Shown here: positions 48,782-57,301 of the stretch, piece after piece
How the letters are laid out: each line of letters opens with the position of its first letter
Numbering within the stretch: position 1 is the first letter of the stretch
From: Anaerocolumna jejuensis DSM 15929
GTDB lineage: Bacteria; Bacillota; Clostridia; Lachnospirales; Lachnospiraceae
Length of the DNA stretch: 64,000 nt
NCBI RefSeq assembly: GCF_900142215.1
Contig: NZ_FRAC01000012.1
Coordinates: forward strand, 62,001 to 126,000
Direction: 5' to 3'
Notes under the pieces: model-generated
Told to the model about the DNA's origin: nothing
Seen by the model: only the letters and a program-made list of their open reading frames with translations
Databases searched by the model: none
Program-made: the position numbers and the translations under genes

Positions 48782-49807
48782 ATGGAAGTAACGATTAAAG
48801 AGATAGCAAAGCTTTCAGGAGTTGGAATAACAACTGTATCCAGAGTTATCAATAATTCAGGGCCTGTAAGCCCTAAAACAAGAGAAAAAGTCATGGCTGT
48901 AGTAAGAGAATATAACTATATTCCTAATAACAGTGCCAGAAATCTAAAATCCAACCAATCCAAAAGTGTGGCATTGCTGGTAAAATCCATAACGAATCCT
49001 TTTTTTCAAAAGATGATAAAGGTAATAGAGCAAAAGGTAGCTTTAAGAGGGTATCAGCTTATTATACAAAATGTCACAAATCTGCAGAATGAGCTGGATA
49101 TTGCGATTTCCGAAGCAAAGGACAGGAATCTTCAAGGGGTAATCATTATGGGAGGTTCCTTTAATTATACTGCCTCGAAATTCAGCTGTTTAAAGATTCC
49201 CTGCGTATTACTGACAGTATCGGCAGGAGAGGAAGTGTCCCTGGAAAGCTATTCCAGTGTCCGTATCAATGATGAATTTGAAGCCTTTAAGGCAGTGGAA
49301 TACCTGATTTCACTGGGCCACAGGCGGATAGGCTTTATTATGAATGCACCTGTGGACGAAATGACTCCCAACTCTTTAAGATATAAAGGATATCTAAGAG
49401 CACTGGAGCAGTATAATGTTCCCTTTGATTCCTCCCTGGTAGCATCGGAATTCTCTTCTTTATCCGGTTATGATTTTGGTTTTAAAATGATGAAACAGCT
49501 GATTGAGCAGAATAAGGATATGACGGCAGTTTTTGCTTTTGCGGATATCGTAGCGATCGGAGCCGCCAAAGCTATCCTTTCAAGCGGGCTTAAGATACCT
49601 GAAACCATTTCTCTTATAGGCTTTGACGGCATTGAAGAGGCTGAATTCTATCATCCCTCCATCGATACCATCTCCCAGCCCGCCGAGCAAATGGCCTTGA
49701 CCAGCGTGGAGCTGCTGTTTGACATGCTGCAGGGGGGAGAGACAAGACATATTGTGTTTGAGTCTTCTTTATTAAAAAGAGGCTCCTGTGTAGCAGTCCA
49801 TAAATAA
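48782..49807 (+). CDS. LacI-family transcriptional regulator
   Basis: A 341-residue repressor with an N-terminal LacI HTH and hinge (VTIKEIAKLSGVGITTVSRVINNSG; PNNSARNLKSNQSK) and a periplasmic-binding-protein-like sugar domain (about 60-341; KSITNPFFQKMIKVIEQ). It probably binds the TGRAAACGWTACCA sites flanking the GH94/ABC promoters and is released by a glucan-derived sugar. The ATG at 48782 has GATGAGG upstream; an in-frame ATG three codons earlier lacks spacing for a ribosome site. Genes for an EEP enzyme, a YoaK protein and a second GH3 follow on the same strand. Confidence 0.88.
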   Translation: MEVTIKEIAKLSGVGITTVSRVINNSGPVSPKTREKVMAVVREYNYIPNNSARNLKSNQSKSVALLVKSITNPFFQKMIKVIEQKVALRGYQLIIQNVTNLQNELDIAISEAKDRNLQGVIIMGGSFNYTASKFSCLKIPCVLLTVSAGEEVSLESYSSVRINDEFEAFKAVEYLISLGHRRIGFIMNAPVDEMTPNSLRYKGYLRALEQYNVPFDSSLVASEFSSLSGYDFGFKMMKQLIEQNKDMTAVFAFADIVAIGAAKAILSSGLKIPETISLIGFDGIEEAEFYHPSIDTISQPAEQMALTSVELLFDMLQGGETRHIVFESSLLKRGSCVAVHK

Positions 49808-49929
49808 ACAGCTTATCCTTTTTTATTTTAAGCTTGTCTATCAAGAAGGAAAAGCTTAAAATGGATGGCGTAGCAAATAGAAAGGCTAACAACATAATGC
49901 GTAAAGCAGACGCAGGAATGGAGATAAAG

Positions 49930-50685
49930 ATGCAGGTAGTAACCTTTAATATCCGGTGTGATTACGGACAGGATGGTTCCAATAATTTTCAATTCAGAAA
50001 AGACCTTATATTAAGAAAAATCAAGGCAGAACAGCCTGAAATCCTATGCTTTCAGGAGGCTTTGCCTCATGTTTCACAATGGATAAAGGAGAATTTAACG
50101 GACTATTATCTGATTGGCTGCGGCAGGGAAAGTAACCTTGGAGGGGAAGAAACCTCCATTGCCTACCGAAGGGATTTGTTTAATCTAATCAAAATGGAGG
50201 TATTCTGGCTGTCTGATACACCGGGGATACCGGGAAGCCGTTATACAAACCAGAGTGACTGCCCCAGAACCTGTACCTGTGCTTACTTTCAGGAAATCAA
50301 GACCGGAAAGGTATTCCGTATCTACAATACCCATCTGGACCACATCGGAAGTGATGCCAGAAGGCAGGGCCTGTCATTAATATTAGAAAAAATTGCTCAG
50401 GCAGATTTTCTGGGAGAGGTGCCGGTTATCCTCACCGGGGACTTTAATGCTTTTCCGGAGTCAACAGAGCTTGCTGTTTTAAAGGATTACCCGGAATTAT
50501 ACGATTGCACCGAAAAAATGGACGGAACATTTCATGATTTTGGCAGACTAAAAACGCTGGAAAAGATAGATTATATTATAGCGGATAAACATTTTACCTG
50601 TAAAGGGGCAAGCAAATGGACCGATTGCGAAAATAACGTATTTTTGTCAGACCACTATCCTGTAAGTGCCGTTTTAGAACTTTAA
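49930..50685 (+). CDS. Endonuclease/exonuclease/phosphatase (EEP) superfamily enzyme
   Basis: A 251-residue cytoplasmic Mg-dependent phosphodiesterase/phosphatase-fold enzyme. All family motifs are present: VVTFNIRCD, ILCFQEAL (metal-binding Glu), YNTHLDHIG (His), LTGDFNAFP (Asp/Asn) and LSDHYPVSA (final Asp-His). The start at 49930 has TGGAGA six bases before the ATG; longer in-frame starts at 49834 or 49861 would add an unconserved, charged N-terminus. There is no lipobox or signal. EEP proteins cut nucleic acids, phosphoinositides or sugar phosphodiesters. Its place before YoaK and GH3 in a glucan locus is unexplained. Confidence 0.85.
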   Translation: MQVVTFNIRCDYGQDGSNNFQFRKDLILRKIKAEQPEILCFQEALPHVSQWIKENLTDYYLIGCGRESNLGGEETSIAYRRDLFNLIKMEVFWLSDTPGIPGSRYTNQSDCPRTCTCAYFQEIKTGKVFRIYNTHLDHIGSDARRQGLSLILEKIAQADFLGEVPVILTGDFNAFPESTELAVLKDYPELYDCTEKMDGTFHDFGRLKTLEKIDYIIADKHFTCKGASKWTDCENNVFLSDHYPVSAVLEL

Positions 50686-50722
50686 GGAGCGGATAAGGGG
50701 AATACAGGGAGGTTAAGACAAG

Positions 50723-51412
50723 ATGAAAAAGTGGGGCCAGATGTCGGAATCTGTCATTGTGATAGGACTTTTATGCATATCTGGAGGTTTTCAGGATGCC
50801 TACACTTATATATGCAGAGATGGTGTTTTTGCAAATGCCCAGACCGGGAATATCGTCCTGATGGGGCAGCATTTTGCAGAGGGTGATTTAAAGCTCGGAC
50901 TTCGTTACCTGTTCCCGGTAGTTTCATTTCTGCTTGGCATCATCCTTGCGGAACTGATTAAAAAATACTGCAAGGAATTTGATAAGATACATTGGCGGCA
51001 GATTGTTTTGGCAATTGAAATATTGATATTGTTCCTGGCAGGCTTTATTCCGGAGGAAATGGATTTGCCCGCCAATATGCTGGTGTCCCTGGTGTGCGCC
51101 ATGCAGGTACAGAGCTTTCGCAAGCTGAACGGAAATGCATATGCCACGACCATGTGTATCGGAAACCTCAGAACGGCTACGGAGCTGTGGTTTTCCTACC
51201 ATACAACCAAAAAACCGGAATTAAAGAAAAAATCCATGCTGTATTATGGATTTATTGGAATCTTTGCAGTAGGGGCAGCAGTAGGCAGTATTATGGCAGG
51301 GCTTTTTGAGAAGAAAGCAATCTGGTTCAGCTGCCTGGTCTTGATTGTTGCCTTTTGCCTTATGTTTATTAAGGAAAGCCAGGAGGAGGGCAGCCAGACC
51401 GATTTAAGATAG
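50723..51412 (+). CDS. YoaK/DUF1275 family membrane protein
   Basis: A 229-residue polytopic membrane protein with about six helices and the DUF1275 signature GGFQDAYTYICRDGVFANAQTGNIVLMGQ (residues about 19-47), then CAMQVQSFRKLNGNAYATTMCIGNLRTA in the second half. The function of the family is not established; a transport role is suspected. It is spaced 37 bases after the EEP gene and 21 bases before GH3, so the three are likely one operon. The C-terminal tail is short and acidic. Confidence 0.85.
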   Translation: MKKWGQMSESVIVIGLLCISGGFQDAYTYICRDGVFANAQTGNIVLMGQHFAEGDLKLGLRYLFPVVSFLLGIILAELIKKYCKEFDKIHWRQIVLAIEILILFLAGFIPEEMDLPANMLVSLVCAMQVQSFRKLNGNAYATTMCIGNLRTATELWFSYHTTKKPELKKKSMLYYGFIGIFAVGAAVGSIMAGLFEKKAIWFSCLVLIVAFCLMFIKESQEEGSQTDLR

Positions 51413-51433
51413 ACTATTACGGAGGATTATAGG

Positions 51434-54295
51434 ATGACCCAGAAAAAAACAGGAATCCCTTTAGAAGGATTTGCAGAATTCAGCAGGAAAGCGGCAGCAG
51501 AGGGAGCTGTTTTGTTACAGAACGAGGGCATGGTACTTCCCGTTAAGCCGGGTGAAAGAGTATCCATATTCGGAAGAATTCAGAAGAATTATTACAGGAG
51601 CGGTACAGGCTCAGGCGGCTCAGTGAACGTAGCCTATACCACCAATCTTTTGGATGGAATGAGAAGTAAGAAGGACATTATTGTTAACGAAGAATTGGCA
51701 GCAGTATATGAAAAGTGGCTCATTGACAATCCCTTTGACAACGGAGGAGGAGTCTGGGCAGGCGAACCCTGGAACCAGAAGGAGATGCCTATAAGCGAAG
51801 AAATTGCCGGTGCTGCCAGAAAACAATCGGATAAGGCCATTATTGTGATCGGACGGACAGCAGGTGAAGATAAGGATAATGATGATACTCCCGGCAGCTG
51901 CCGCCTGACAGAGGAAGAGCAGGCCATGATAAAGGCAGTAACCGGTTATTTTGAAGAGACAGCTGTTGTATTAAATGTTTCCAATATTATCGACATGAGC
52001 TGGCTGGATTCCGCAGAATACAAATATCCCATCAAAAGCGTAATTTATTCCTGGCAGGGAGGTATGGAAGGCGGAAATGCCATTGCGGACGTTCTGGCCG
52101 GTGAAGTAACACCAAGCGGAAAGCTTACGGATACCATTGCATACTCCATACAGGATTATCCGTCAACGAAAAACTATGGCGGTGAAGACAAGAATCTCTA
52201 CCAGGAGGATATCTATGTAGGTTACCGTTATTTTGAAACCTTCTGCCCGGAAAAGGTGCATTTTGAATTTGGCTACGGAATATCCTATACGGACTTTTCC
52301 AGCACTGTCCTGAAAGCGGAAAAGGTCAGGGAAAATGGCGGAGATTATTTCGTATTTCAGGTCAAAGTAAAAAATGAAGGCGGAACTTATTCCGGAAAAG
52401 AAGTAGTAGAGGTATACTATGAAGCACCTCAGGGCAAGCTTGGCAGGCCCGTCAGAGCATTAGGCGCTTTCGGCAAGACAGCTCTGTTAAAGCCTGGAAA
52501 AGAAGAGGTTCTTATAATAAAGATGCCGGCGGCTGCCATGGCGGCCTATGATGACAGCGGTGTTACCGGCAATCCTTACAGTTACGTGCTGGAGGCCGGA
52601 GAATACCGTCTGTATGTGGGAAGCAGCATAAAAAAAGCTTCTCTGGTTAAGATAGACGGTAAGGAGAGCAGCCAGGTTGAGAAACTCACTGTAATTGAAA
52701 AACTACAGCAAGCCATGGCACCTACAGAGGATTTCACCAGATTAAAGCCGGGAAAGAAAAAAGAGAACGGCTCTTATGAAATAACTTATGAAAATGTGCC
52801 GAAGCTTGCTTATTCCATAGAAGAGAGAATTAAAAATAATCTGCCTGAGGATATTGAAGATACAGGAAATGTAAAATACCTTCAAGATAAGAAGCATCTT
52901 CAAAATGAGAAATATTCCCGGGATATGAAACAGCCCCAGGATAAGGGATATCTTCTGAAGGACGTTGCAGAGAAAAAAGTCACCATGGAAGAATTTATAT
53001 CCCAGCTGTCCAATGAAGACCTTGCTGCCCTGGTAAGAGGAGAAGGCATGTGCCACCCCTCAGTCACACCGGGTACAGCTTCTGCCTTTGGCGGGGTGAC
53101 TGACAGGCTCTTAAGCTTTGGAATTCCCTTAGCCTGCACCTCCGATGGTCCTTCCGGCATCCGTATGGATGGCGGCTATAAGGCAACACAGGTACCGATT
53201 GGAACCCTGCTTGCGGCTACCTGGAATCCTGAGCTGGTAGAGGAATTGTATACGCTGGAAGGAAAGGAGCTCTTAAGCAATTCCATTGACATGCTCCTTG
53301 GACCTGGCTTAAATATAAGAAGAAGCCCTCAGAACGGCCGGAATTTCGAGTATTTTTCCGAGGACCCGCTCATTACCGGTAAATTTGCAAGTGCTGTTGT
53401 GAAGGGAATTATGAAGGGCGGCTCCAACGCTACCTTGAAGCATTTCGCCTGCAATAACCAGGAGAAATTCCGTGCGAAGGTCGATGCGGTTGTTTCCGAA
53501 CGTGCCCTTAGGGAAATCTACTTAAAGGGCTTTGAAATTGCAGTAAAGGAAGGCGGAGCTAACGGTGTCATGACTTCCTATAACCCTGTAAACGGCCACT
53601 GGGCTGCCTCGAACTATGATCTGACAACCACAATCCTAAGGGAGGAATGGGGCTTTCAAGGTATCGTTATGACAGACTGGTGGGCTATCATGAATGATGT
53701 GGTTTCCGGAGGAGCTGCTGACAGAAAGAATACCCATTTCATGGTAAGGGCGCAAAATGACCTGTATATGGTAGTATCGAACTTTGGCGCAGAGGTTAAT
53801 GCCTACAGGGATTTGACAGAAGAGGCATTAAAGGAAGGCACCTTGACCAGAGGAGAATTGCAGCGCTGTGCTAAAAATATCTGTGAATTTCTTCTGAAAT
53901 CACCGTCGTTCAAAAGAGAAGAAAGCTTTTCGGAAGAGGCGGTATTTGTTGAACCCGGTAATTTTGATAGAGAAGCCGGTAATATACTGGAGGGTGAAGA
54001 TACCTTTGTACCTGTTCATAAAACCCCGCAGAGCGTAATTGAAGTCAAAGAAGCCGGATTTTTCAGGCTGATGGTCAAAATCAGGTCCTTTGGAGACGAA
54101 TTGGCTCAGACCTCCTGCAGCCTTCTGTTAAATGATACTCAGGTTGCTACGATTCAGATTGGCGGAACAGACGGACATTGGATCAAACAAAAGCTTGTAA
54201 AGGTAGAGCTGAAGGAGGGTATGTACTCCGTAGAACTGAAGGATGTAAAGCAGGGACTGGAAATCGAATGGGTGGAATTTAAAAGGATTTCATAA
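51434..54295 (+). CDS. GH3 beta-glucosidase with reversed domain order (second)
   Basis: A 953-residue cytoplasmic GH3 enzyme with the same permuted layout as the one at 38608. It has the alpha/beta sandwich first (AAAEGAVLLQNEGMVLPV), then a fibronectin-like domain (FEFGYGISYTDFS, GKEVVEVYYEAP), a charged linker with degenerate LQDKKHLQNEKYSRDMKQPQDKG repeats (about 475-510), the TIM barrel (TSDGPSGIRMDGG, GPGLNIRRSPQNGRNFEYFSEDP) with nucleophile D748 (VMTDWW), and an extra C-terminal jelly-roll-like segment (about 850-953) absent from the other. GGAGG precedes the ATG. It probably removes glucose from beta-linked di- and oligosaccharides. The linkage preference is not readable. Confidence 0.9.
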   Translation: MTQKKTGIPLEGFAEFSRKAAAEGAVLLQNEGMVLPVKPGERVSIFGRIQKNYYRSGTGSGGSVNVAYTTNLLDGMRSKKDIIVNEELAAVYEKWLIDNPFDNGGGVWAGEPWNQKEMPISEEIAGAARKQSDKAIIVIGRTAGEDKDNDDTPGSCRLTEEEQAMIKAVTGYFEETAVVLNVSNIIDMSWLDSAEYKYPIKSVIYSWQGGMEGGNAIADVLAGEVTPSGKLTDTIAYSIQDYPSTKNYGGEDKNLYQEDIYVGYRYFETFCPEKVHFEFGYGISYTDFSSTVLKAEKVRENGGDYFVFQVKVKNEGGTYSGKEVVEVYYEAPQGKLGRPVRALGAFGKTALLKPGKEEVLIIKMPAAAMAAYDDSGVTGNPYSYVLEAGEYRLYVGSSIKKASLVKIDGKESSQVEKLTVIEKLQQAMAPTEDFTRLKPGKKKENGSYEITYENVPKLAYSIEERIKNNLPEDIEDTGNVKYLQDKKHLQNEKYSRDMKQPQDKGYLLKDVAEKKVTMEEFISQLSNEDLAALVRGEGMCHPSVTPGTASAFGGVTDRLLSFGIPLACTSDGPSGIRMDGGYKATQVPIGTLLAATWNPELVEELYTLEGKELLSNSIDMLLGPGLNIRRSPQNGRNFEYFSEDPLITGKFASAVVKGIMKGGSNATLKHFACNNQEKFRAKVDAVVSERALREIYLKGFEIAVKEGGANGVMTSYNPVNGHWAASNYDLTTTILREEWGFQGIVMTDWWAIMNDVVSGGAADRKNTHFMVRAQNDLYMVVSNFGAEVNAYRDLTEEALKEGTLTRGELQRCAKNICEFLLKSPSFKREESFSEEAVFVEPGNFDREAGNILEGEDTFVPVHKTPQSVIEVKEAGFFRLMVKIRSFGDELAQTSCSLLLNDTQVATIQIGGTDGHWIKQKLVKVELKEGMYSVELKDVKQGLEIEWVEFKRIS

Positions 54296-54324
54296 GAAAT
54301 AAAGAAAAAACAATTATATAAAAT

Positions 54325-54367
54325 AGACAGGCTATGCTTTTCAGTAGGAAAAGCATAGCCTGTTTTG
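54325..54367 (+). terminator. Rho-independent terminator after the second GH3
   Basis: ACAGGCTATGCTTTTC (54327-54342) pairs perfectly with 54348-54363, and a T-rich tail follows. It ends the glucan operon and lies only 19 bases before the next ORF start. Confidence 0.93.
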
Positions 54368-54385
54368 TCTGTCTGAAAATAAGTT

Positions 54386-55687
54386 ATGATAATGCATAAA
54401 ATTACAGCTCAGAAACAGTTAAATAAATTTACAAATGCTTTTAAAACATTAAAAAATTCCAGCAGTTTGAAAAAATCAGGAAATACAATTGACATTATAT
54501 GGAAACTGATTCATAATTTATTCCACAGCATAAGTCGACTGAATTGCTTACACAGTAAAAGAGCTGAAATAGAAGATAAGTCAATGGATGAATATAGGGT
54601 GCTGATGAATAGCTTTAAAGATGAGAATAACTATATTAATTACCCGGACTATTATGGCGGGGCATTTCTGGACGATAATGGCAGATTAGTATTGCAAACG
54701 GCTGATAAATCCAAGGCAGGAATAAAGTGTTTGCAAACAGCTGCAGGCGATGATAATATAGAAATACAGGCAGTTCCCTATTCCTATAATGAATTGCTGA
54801 AGGTACGGGACAATTTAAGAGATTACTTTTCAAATAAGAGCAGTCTTTCATTTGAAGTAAAGGGTTGGGCAATAAGAAATACAACGAATAAAGTAAATGT
54901 TTATATCGAGGAATTAACGGATGAAAAAATATCGGAATTTAAAAATGAGGTATTGGATTCTGATATTATAGATTTTATTAATTTACCGAAGGATAGTGGC
55001 AGCAGGGAAAATGTAAAGGATAATCATTCATCAGAAAATGAATTGGCAGCCGGAGACAGTACCCAGGCACAAATTTCAAGTACCACCTTATACAGCGGCA
55101 GCAGTATAGAATGCGGTTTATATGAAATGAGTATCGGCTTTCCTGCTAAATATCAGACGCCAGGTGGGAGCTATCAATATGGATTTGTAACTGCCGGACA
55201 TTCTACAAGCAGCGGTGCTGCCATGAAGACTACCTACGGTACAACGGTAGGTACTGTAACAAAATATGTTTACAGCTCCTCCTCAGGCTGTGATTTTGCA
55301 TTTGTGCATTTAAACTCAAACGCTGTAATGGGCAGTACTGTTTCAAGTGCATGCGGCGGCTCCGGAACGATTAACAATTATTATGTTACTCCGGTAGAAG
55401 GAAAAACAGTTTATAAAACCGGTAATGCATCAAACACAACCTATGGGAAGGTAATAACCACCTCCATGGATTATTCAGCATTCTTTGACGGAAACACTGT
55501 TAATTTAAAGGATTTATTAATGTTTCAGGCTTATGCGACCAATGGTGACAGCGGCGGCATTGTATATTTCAAGTATAATGGAACCAATACTCCCGTAGGC
55601 ATAACTGCCGCAGGCTATATGGGCAGTTCAGGAACCTTGGTTATGAAAGCTGAAAATATGGTGAAATATGGAGTGTATCCAAATTAA
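54386..55687 (+). CDS. S1-family (chymotrypsin/streptogrisin-like) serine protease with pro-region
   Basis: A 433-residue protein. The C-terminal third is an S1 protease with H272 (TAGHST), D303 (GCDFAFVH) and S389 (TNGDSGG). The preceding region (about 70-235) resembles a streptogrisin-type pro-domain (YYGGAFLDDNGRLVLQTA). No normal signal peptide is seen: the first 60 residues are basic with only a weak hydrophobic stretch (IDIIWKLIHNLF). The ATG at 54386 has no ribosome site and lies almost on the preceding terminator, so the true start may be later, or the N-terminus may be eroded. C302 and C323 may form a disulfide. It is probably followed by the gene at 55746 in one transcript. Confidence 0.78.
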   Translation: MIMHKITAQKQLNKFTNAFKTLKNSSSLKKSGNTIDIIWKLIHNLFHSISRLNCLHSKRAEIEDKSMDEYRVLMNSFKDENNYINYPDYYGGAFLDDNGRLVLQTADKSKAGIKCLQTAAGDDNIEIQAVPYSYNELLKVRDNLRDYFSNKSSLSFEVKGWAIRNTTNKVNVYIEELTDEKISEFKNEVLDSDIIDFINLPKDSGSRENVKDNHSSENELAAGDSTQAQISSTTLYSGSSIECGLYEMSIGFPAKYQTPGGSYQYGFVTAGHSTSSGAAMKTTYGTTVGTVTKYVYSSSSGCDFAFVHLNSNAVMGSTVSSACGGSGTINNYYVTPVEGKTVYKTGNASNTTYGKVITTSMDYSAFFDGNTVNLKDLLMFQAYATNGDSGGIVYFKYNGTNTPVGITAAGYMGSSGTLVMKAENMVKYGVYPN

Positions 55688-55745
55688 ATTCAAATGTCTG
55701 CTGTGGAGCCATTATTGATATAACCAAAAAATCAGGAGGATTAAA

Positions 55746-56261
55746 TTGAAGAAAAAAATTATTTTTATTACGTTGATAATATTAATAGGATTCTTTGCCG
55801 TATCTAATTTTTTTCAATTTAGAGAGACCTTAAATTTTCACAGACAGATAGCTGAATTAAAGGAATCACAATATACGGATAACGAATTGAACAGAAACGA
55901 AGATGTATCTGTTTATCTAAACGATCACCGGACTGGGTTCAAATATGGAAAAAATCAAAAAATTACAGTAAATGTTAAAAATAATAGTAAAAATACTACC
56001 TATTACATTGGAGGCGATGAGCTTGAAATTTATTATAAAGGTGTGTGGCGAAGGCTTATTTTTATGCAGGGAAGAGCATTGCCGGCACTAATACTAAAAC
56101 CCTCTGCTGAGCATAGTATAGATAAAATTGACATTGATAAAGCTCCCTATTCTGCGCCGCTAAAGAAAGGCCGCTACAGATTGGTCGTCCAGGCAAGAGA
56201 AGAAAATAAGGGTAGAATTACGGATAAGTATGAGTTGTCTGTTGAATTTAACATTCAGTAA
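55746..56261 (+). CDS. Small membrane-anchored Ig-like protein
   Basis: A 171-residue protein. An N-terminal TM/signal segment (KKKIIFITLIILIGFFAVSNFF) is followed by a short helical spacer and a single beta-sandwich domain (about 55-171). The domain has the pattern KITVNVKNNSKNTTYYIGGDELEIYYKGVWRRL, then an ILKPSAEHS turn and KKGRYRLVVQA strand, as in bacterial Ig-like (Big_14-type) proteins. No catalytic motif is visible. The TTG start has AGGAGG seven bases upstream. It is 58 bases after the protease gene and could be its inhibitor, chaperone or an unrelated surface protein; the sequence does not decide. Confidence 0.65.
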   Translation: MKKKIIFITLIILIGFFAVSNFFQFRETLNFHRQIAELKESQYTDNELNRNEDVSVYLNDHRTGFKYGKNQKITVNVKNNSKNTTYYIGGDELEIYYKGVWRRLIFMQGRALPALILKPSAEHSIDKIDIDKAPYSAPLKKGRYRLVVQAREENKGRITDKYELSVEFNIQ

Positions 56262-56281
56262 AATAAAAGCCGGATAAAGAA

Positions 56282-56325
56282 AAAACTTCCTCTGTTGGAT
56301 AGTAAACAGGAGGAAGTTTTTTTGT
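56282..56325 (+). terminator. Rho-independent terminator after the Ig-like protein
   Basis: AAAAACTTCCTC (56282-56293) pairs with GAGGAAGTTTTT (56311-56322), with inner TGTT/AACA and a long T run. The rest of 56326-56611 is AT-rich with repeated GATTAAGC motifs and no gene. Confidence 0.92.
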
Positions 56326-56611
56326 TTTAATACTGATGGAGCAAAAGGGTTATTTTTATTCCCTGTTCCGGGTGAAGGTAGCCTGAGAAATGCTGTATTT
56401 CCTATAAGATTAAGCTTTTACTTCCTAAAGGATTAAGCCTTGTATACTTTTACTTTTTGGTATATTATGCTATATAAGTTGTATTTTAATTTTTTCCTCT
56501 TCCGGATATAAAAAGGCTGAATTATATGTTGTTTTTATATCTTGAAGAGATGAAAAAACGGAATAAAACTTATTTAGACAGGAAAGTACGATAAGAAATG
56601 CGAGGATAGAC

Positions 56612-57301
56612 ATGGGAGAAACAGTTTTAATAGTAGACGATGAAAAAGAAATTGCAGATTTACTGGAGCTTTATCTGAAAAATGAAGATTTTACCGTATA
56701 TAAATATTACACCGGGAAAGAAGCACTTGCGTGTATTGAAGCCAATAAAATTAACCTGGCGGTACTGGATGTGATGCTTCCGGATATCGATGGCTTTCGA
56801 ATCTGCCAGAAGATTCGGGAAAAGTTTTTCTTCCCGGTTATTATGCTGACAGCAAAGGTGGAGGATATGGACAAGATTATGGGGCTTACCCTTGGGGCAG
56901 ATGACTATATTACCAAGCCATTTAACCCCTTGGAGGTAGTTGCCAGAGTCAAGACCCAGCTTCGCCGTTATATGCGCTATAATACGGCGGAGGAGGCGGA
57001 AGCCTTTGAATATGATATCAGAGGACTTACCATCAATAAGGAAACCCACCAGTGCATGCTTTATGAGAAAGAATTATTCTTAACTCCCATTGAATTTTCT
57101 ATTCTGTGGTACTTATGCGAGCGCAAGGGGAAGGTAGTTTCTTCGGAAGAGCTTTTTGAAGCCGTATGGCAGGATAAGTTTCTGGACAGCAATAACACTG
57201 TGATGGCCCATATCGGTAGGCTAAGGGAAAAGATGCAGGATAACTCCAAGAATCCCAAATTTATTAAAACAGTTTGGGGAGTGGGGTATAAAATTGAATA
57301 A
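56612..57301 (+). CDS. vanR: VanR-type OmpR-family response regulator
   Basis: A 229-residue regulator with a receiver domain (1-115; acidic pair in IVDDEKE, phospho-acceptor D53 in VLDVMLPD, conserved K in YITKPFNP) and an OmpR winged helix (about 135-228; LTPIEFSILWYLCERKGKVVSSEELFEAVW, HIGRLREKM). VanR~P activates van promoters. GCGAGGA precedes the ATG. The sensor gene overlaps its 3' end by 8 bases, so the two are translationally coupled. The van identity rests on the ligase operon 1.8 kb downstream and on similarity of layout to vanG clusters. Confidence 0.85.
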   Translation: MGETVLIVDDEKEIADLLELYLKNEDFTVYKYYTGKEALACIEANKINLAVLDVMLPDIDGFRICQKIREKFFFPVIMLTAKVEDMDKIMGLTLGADDYITKPFNPLEVVARVKTQLRRYMRYNTAEEAEAFEYDIRGLTINKETHQCMLYEKELFLTPIEFSILWYLCERKGKVVSSEELFEAVWQDKFLDSNNTVMAHIGRLREKMQDNSKNPKFIKTVWGVGYKIE

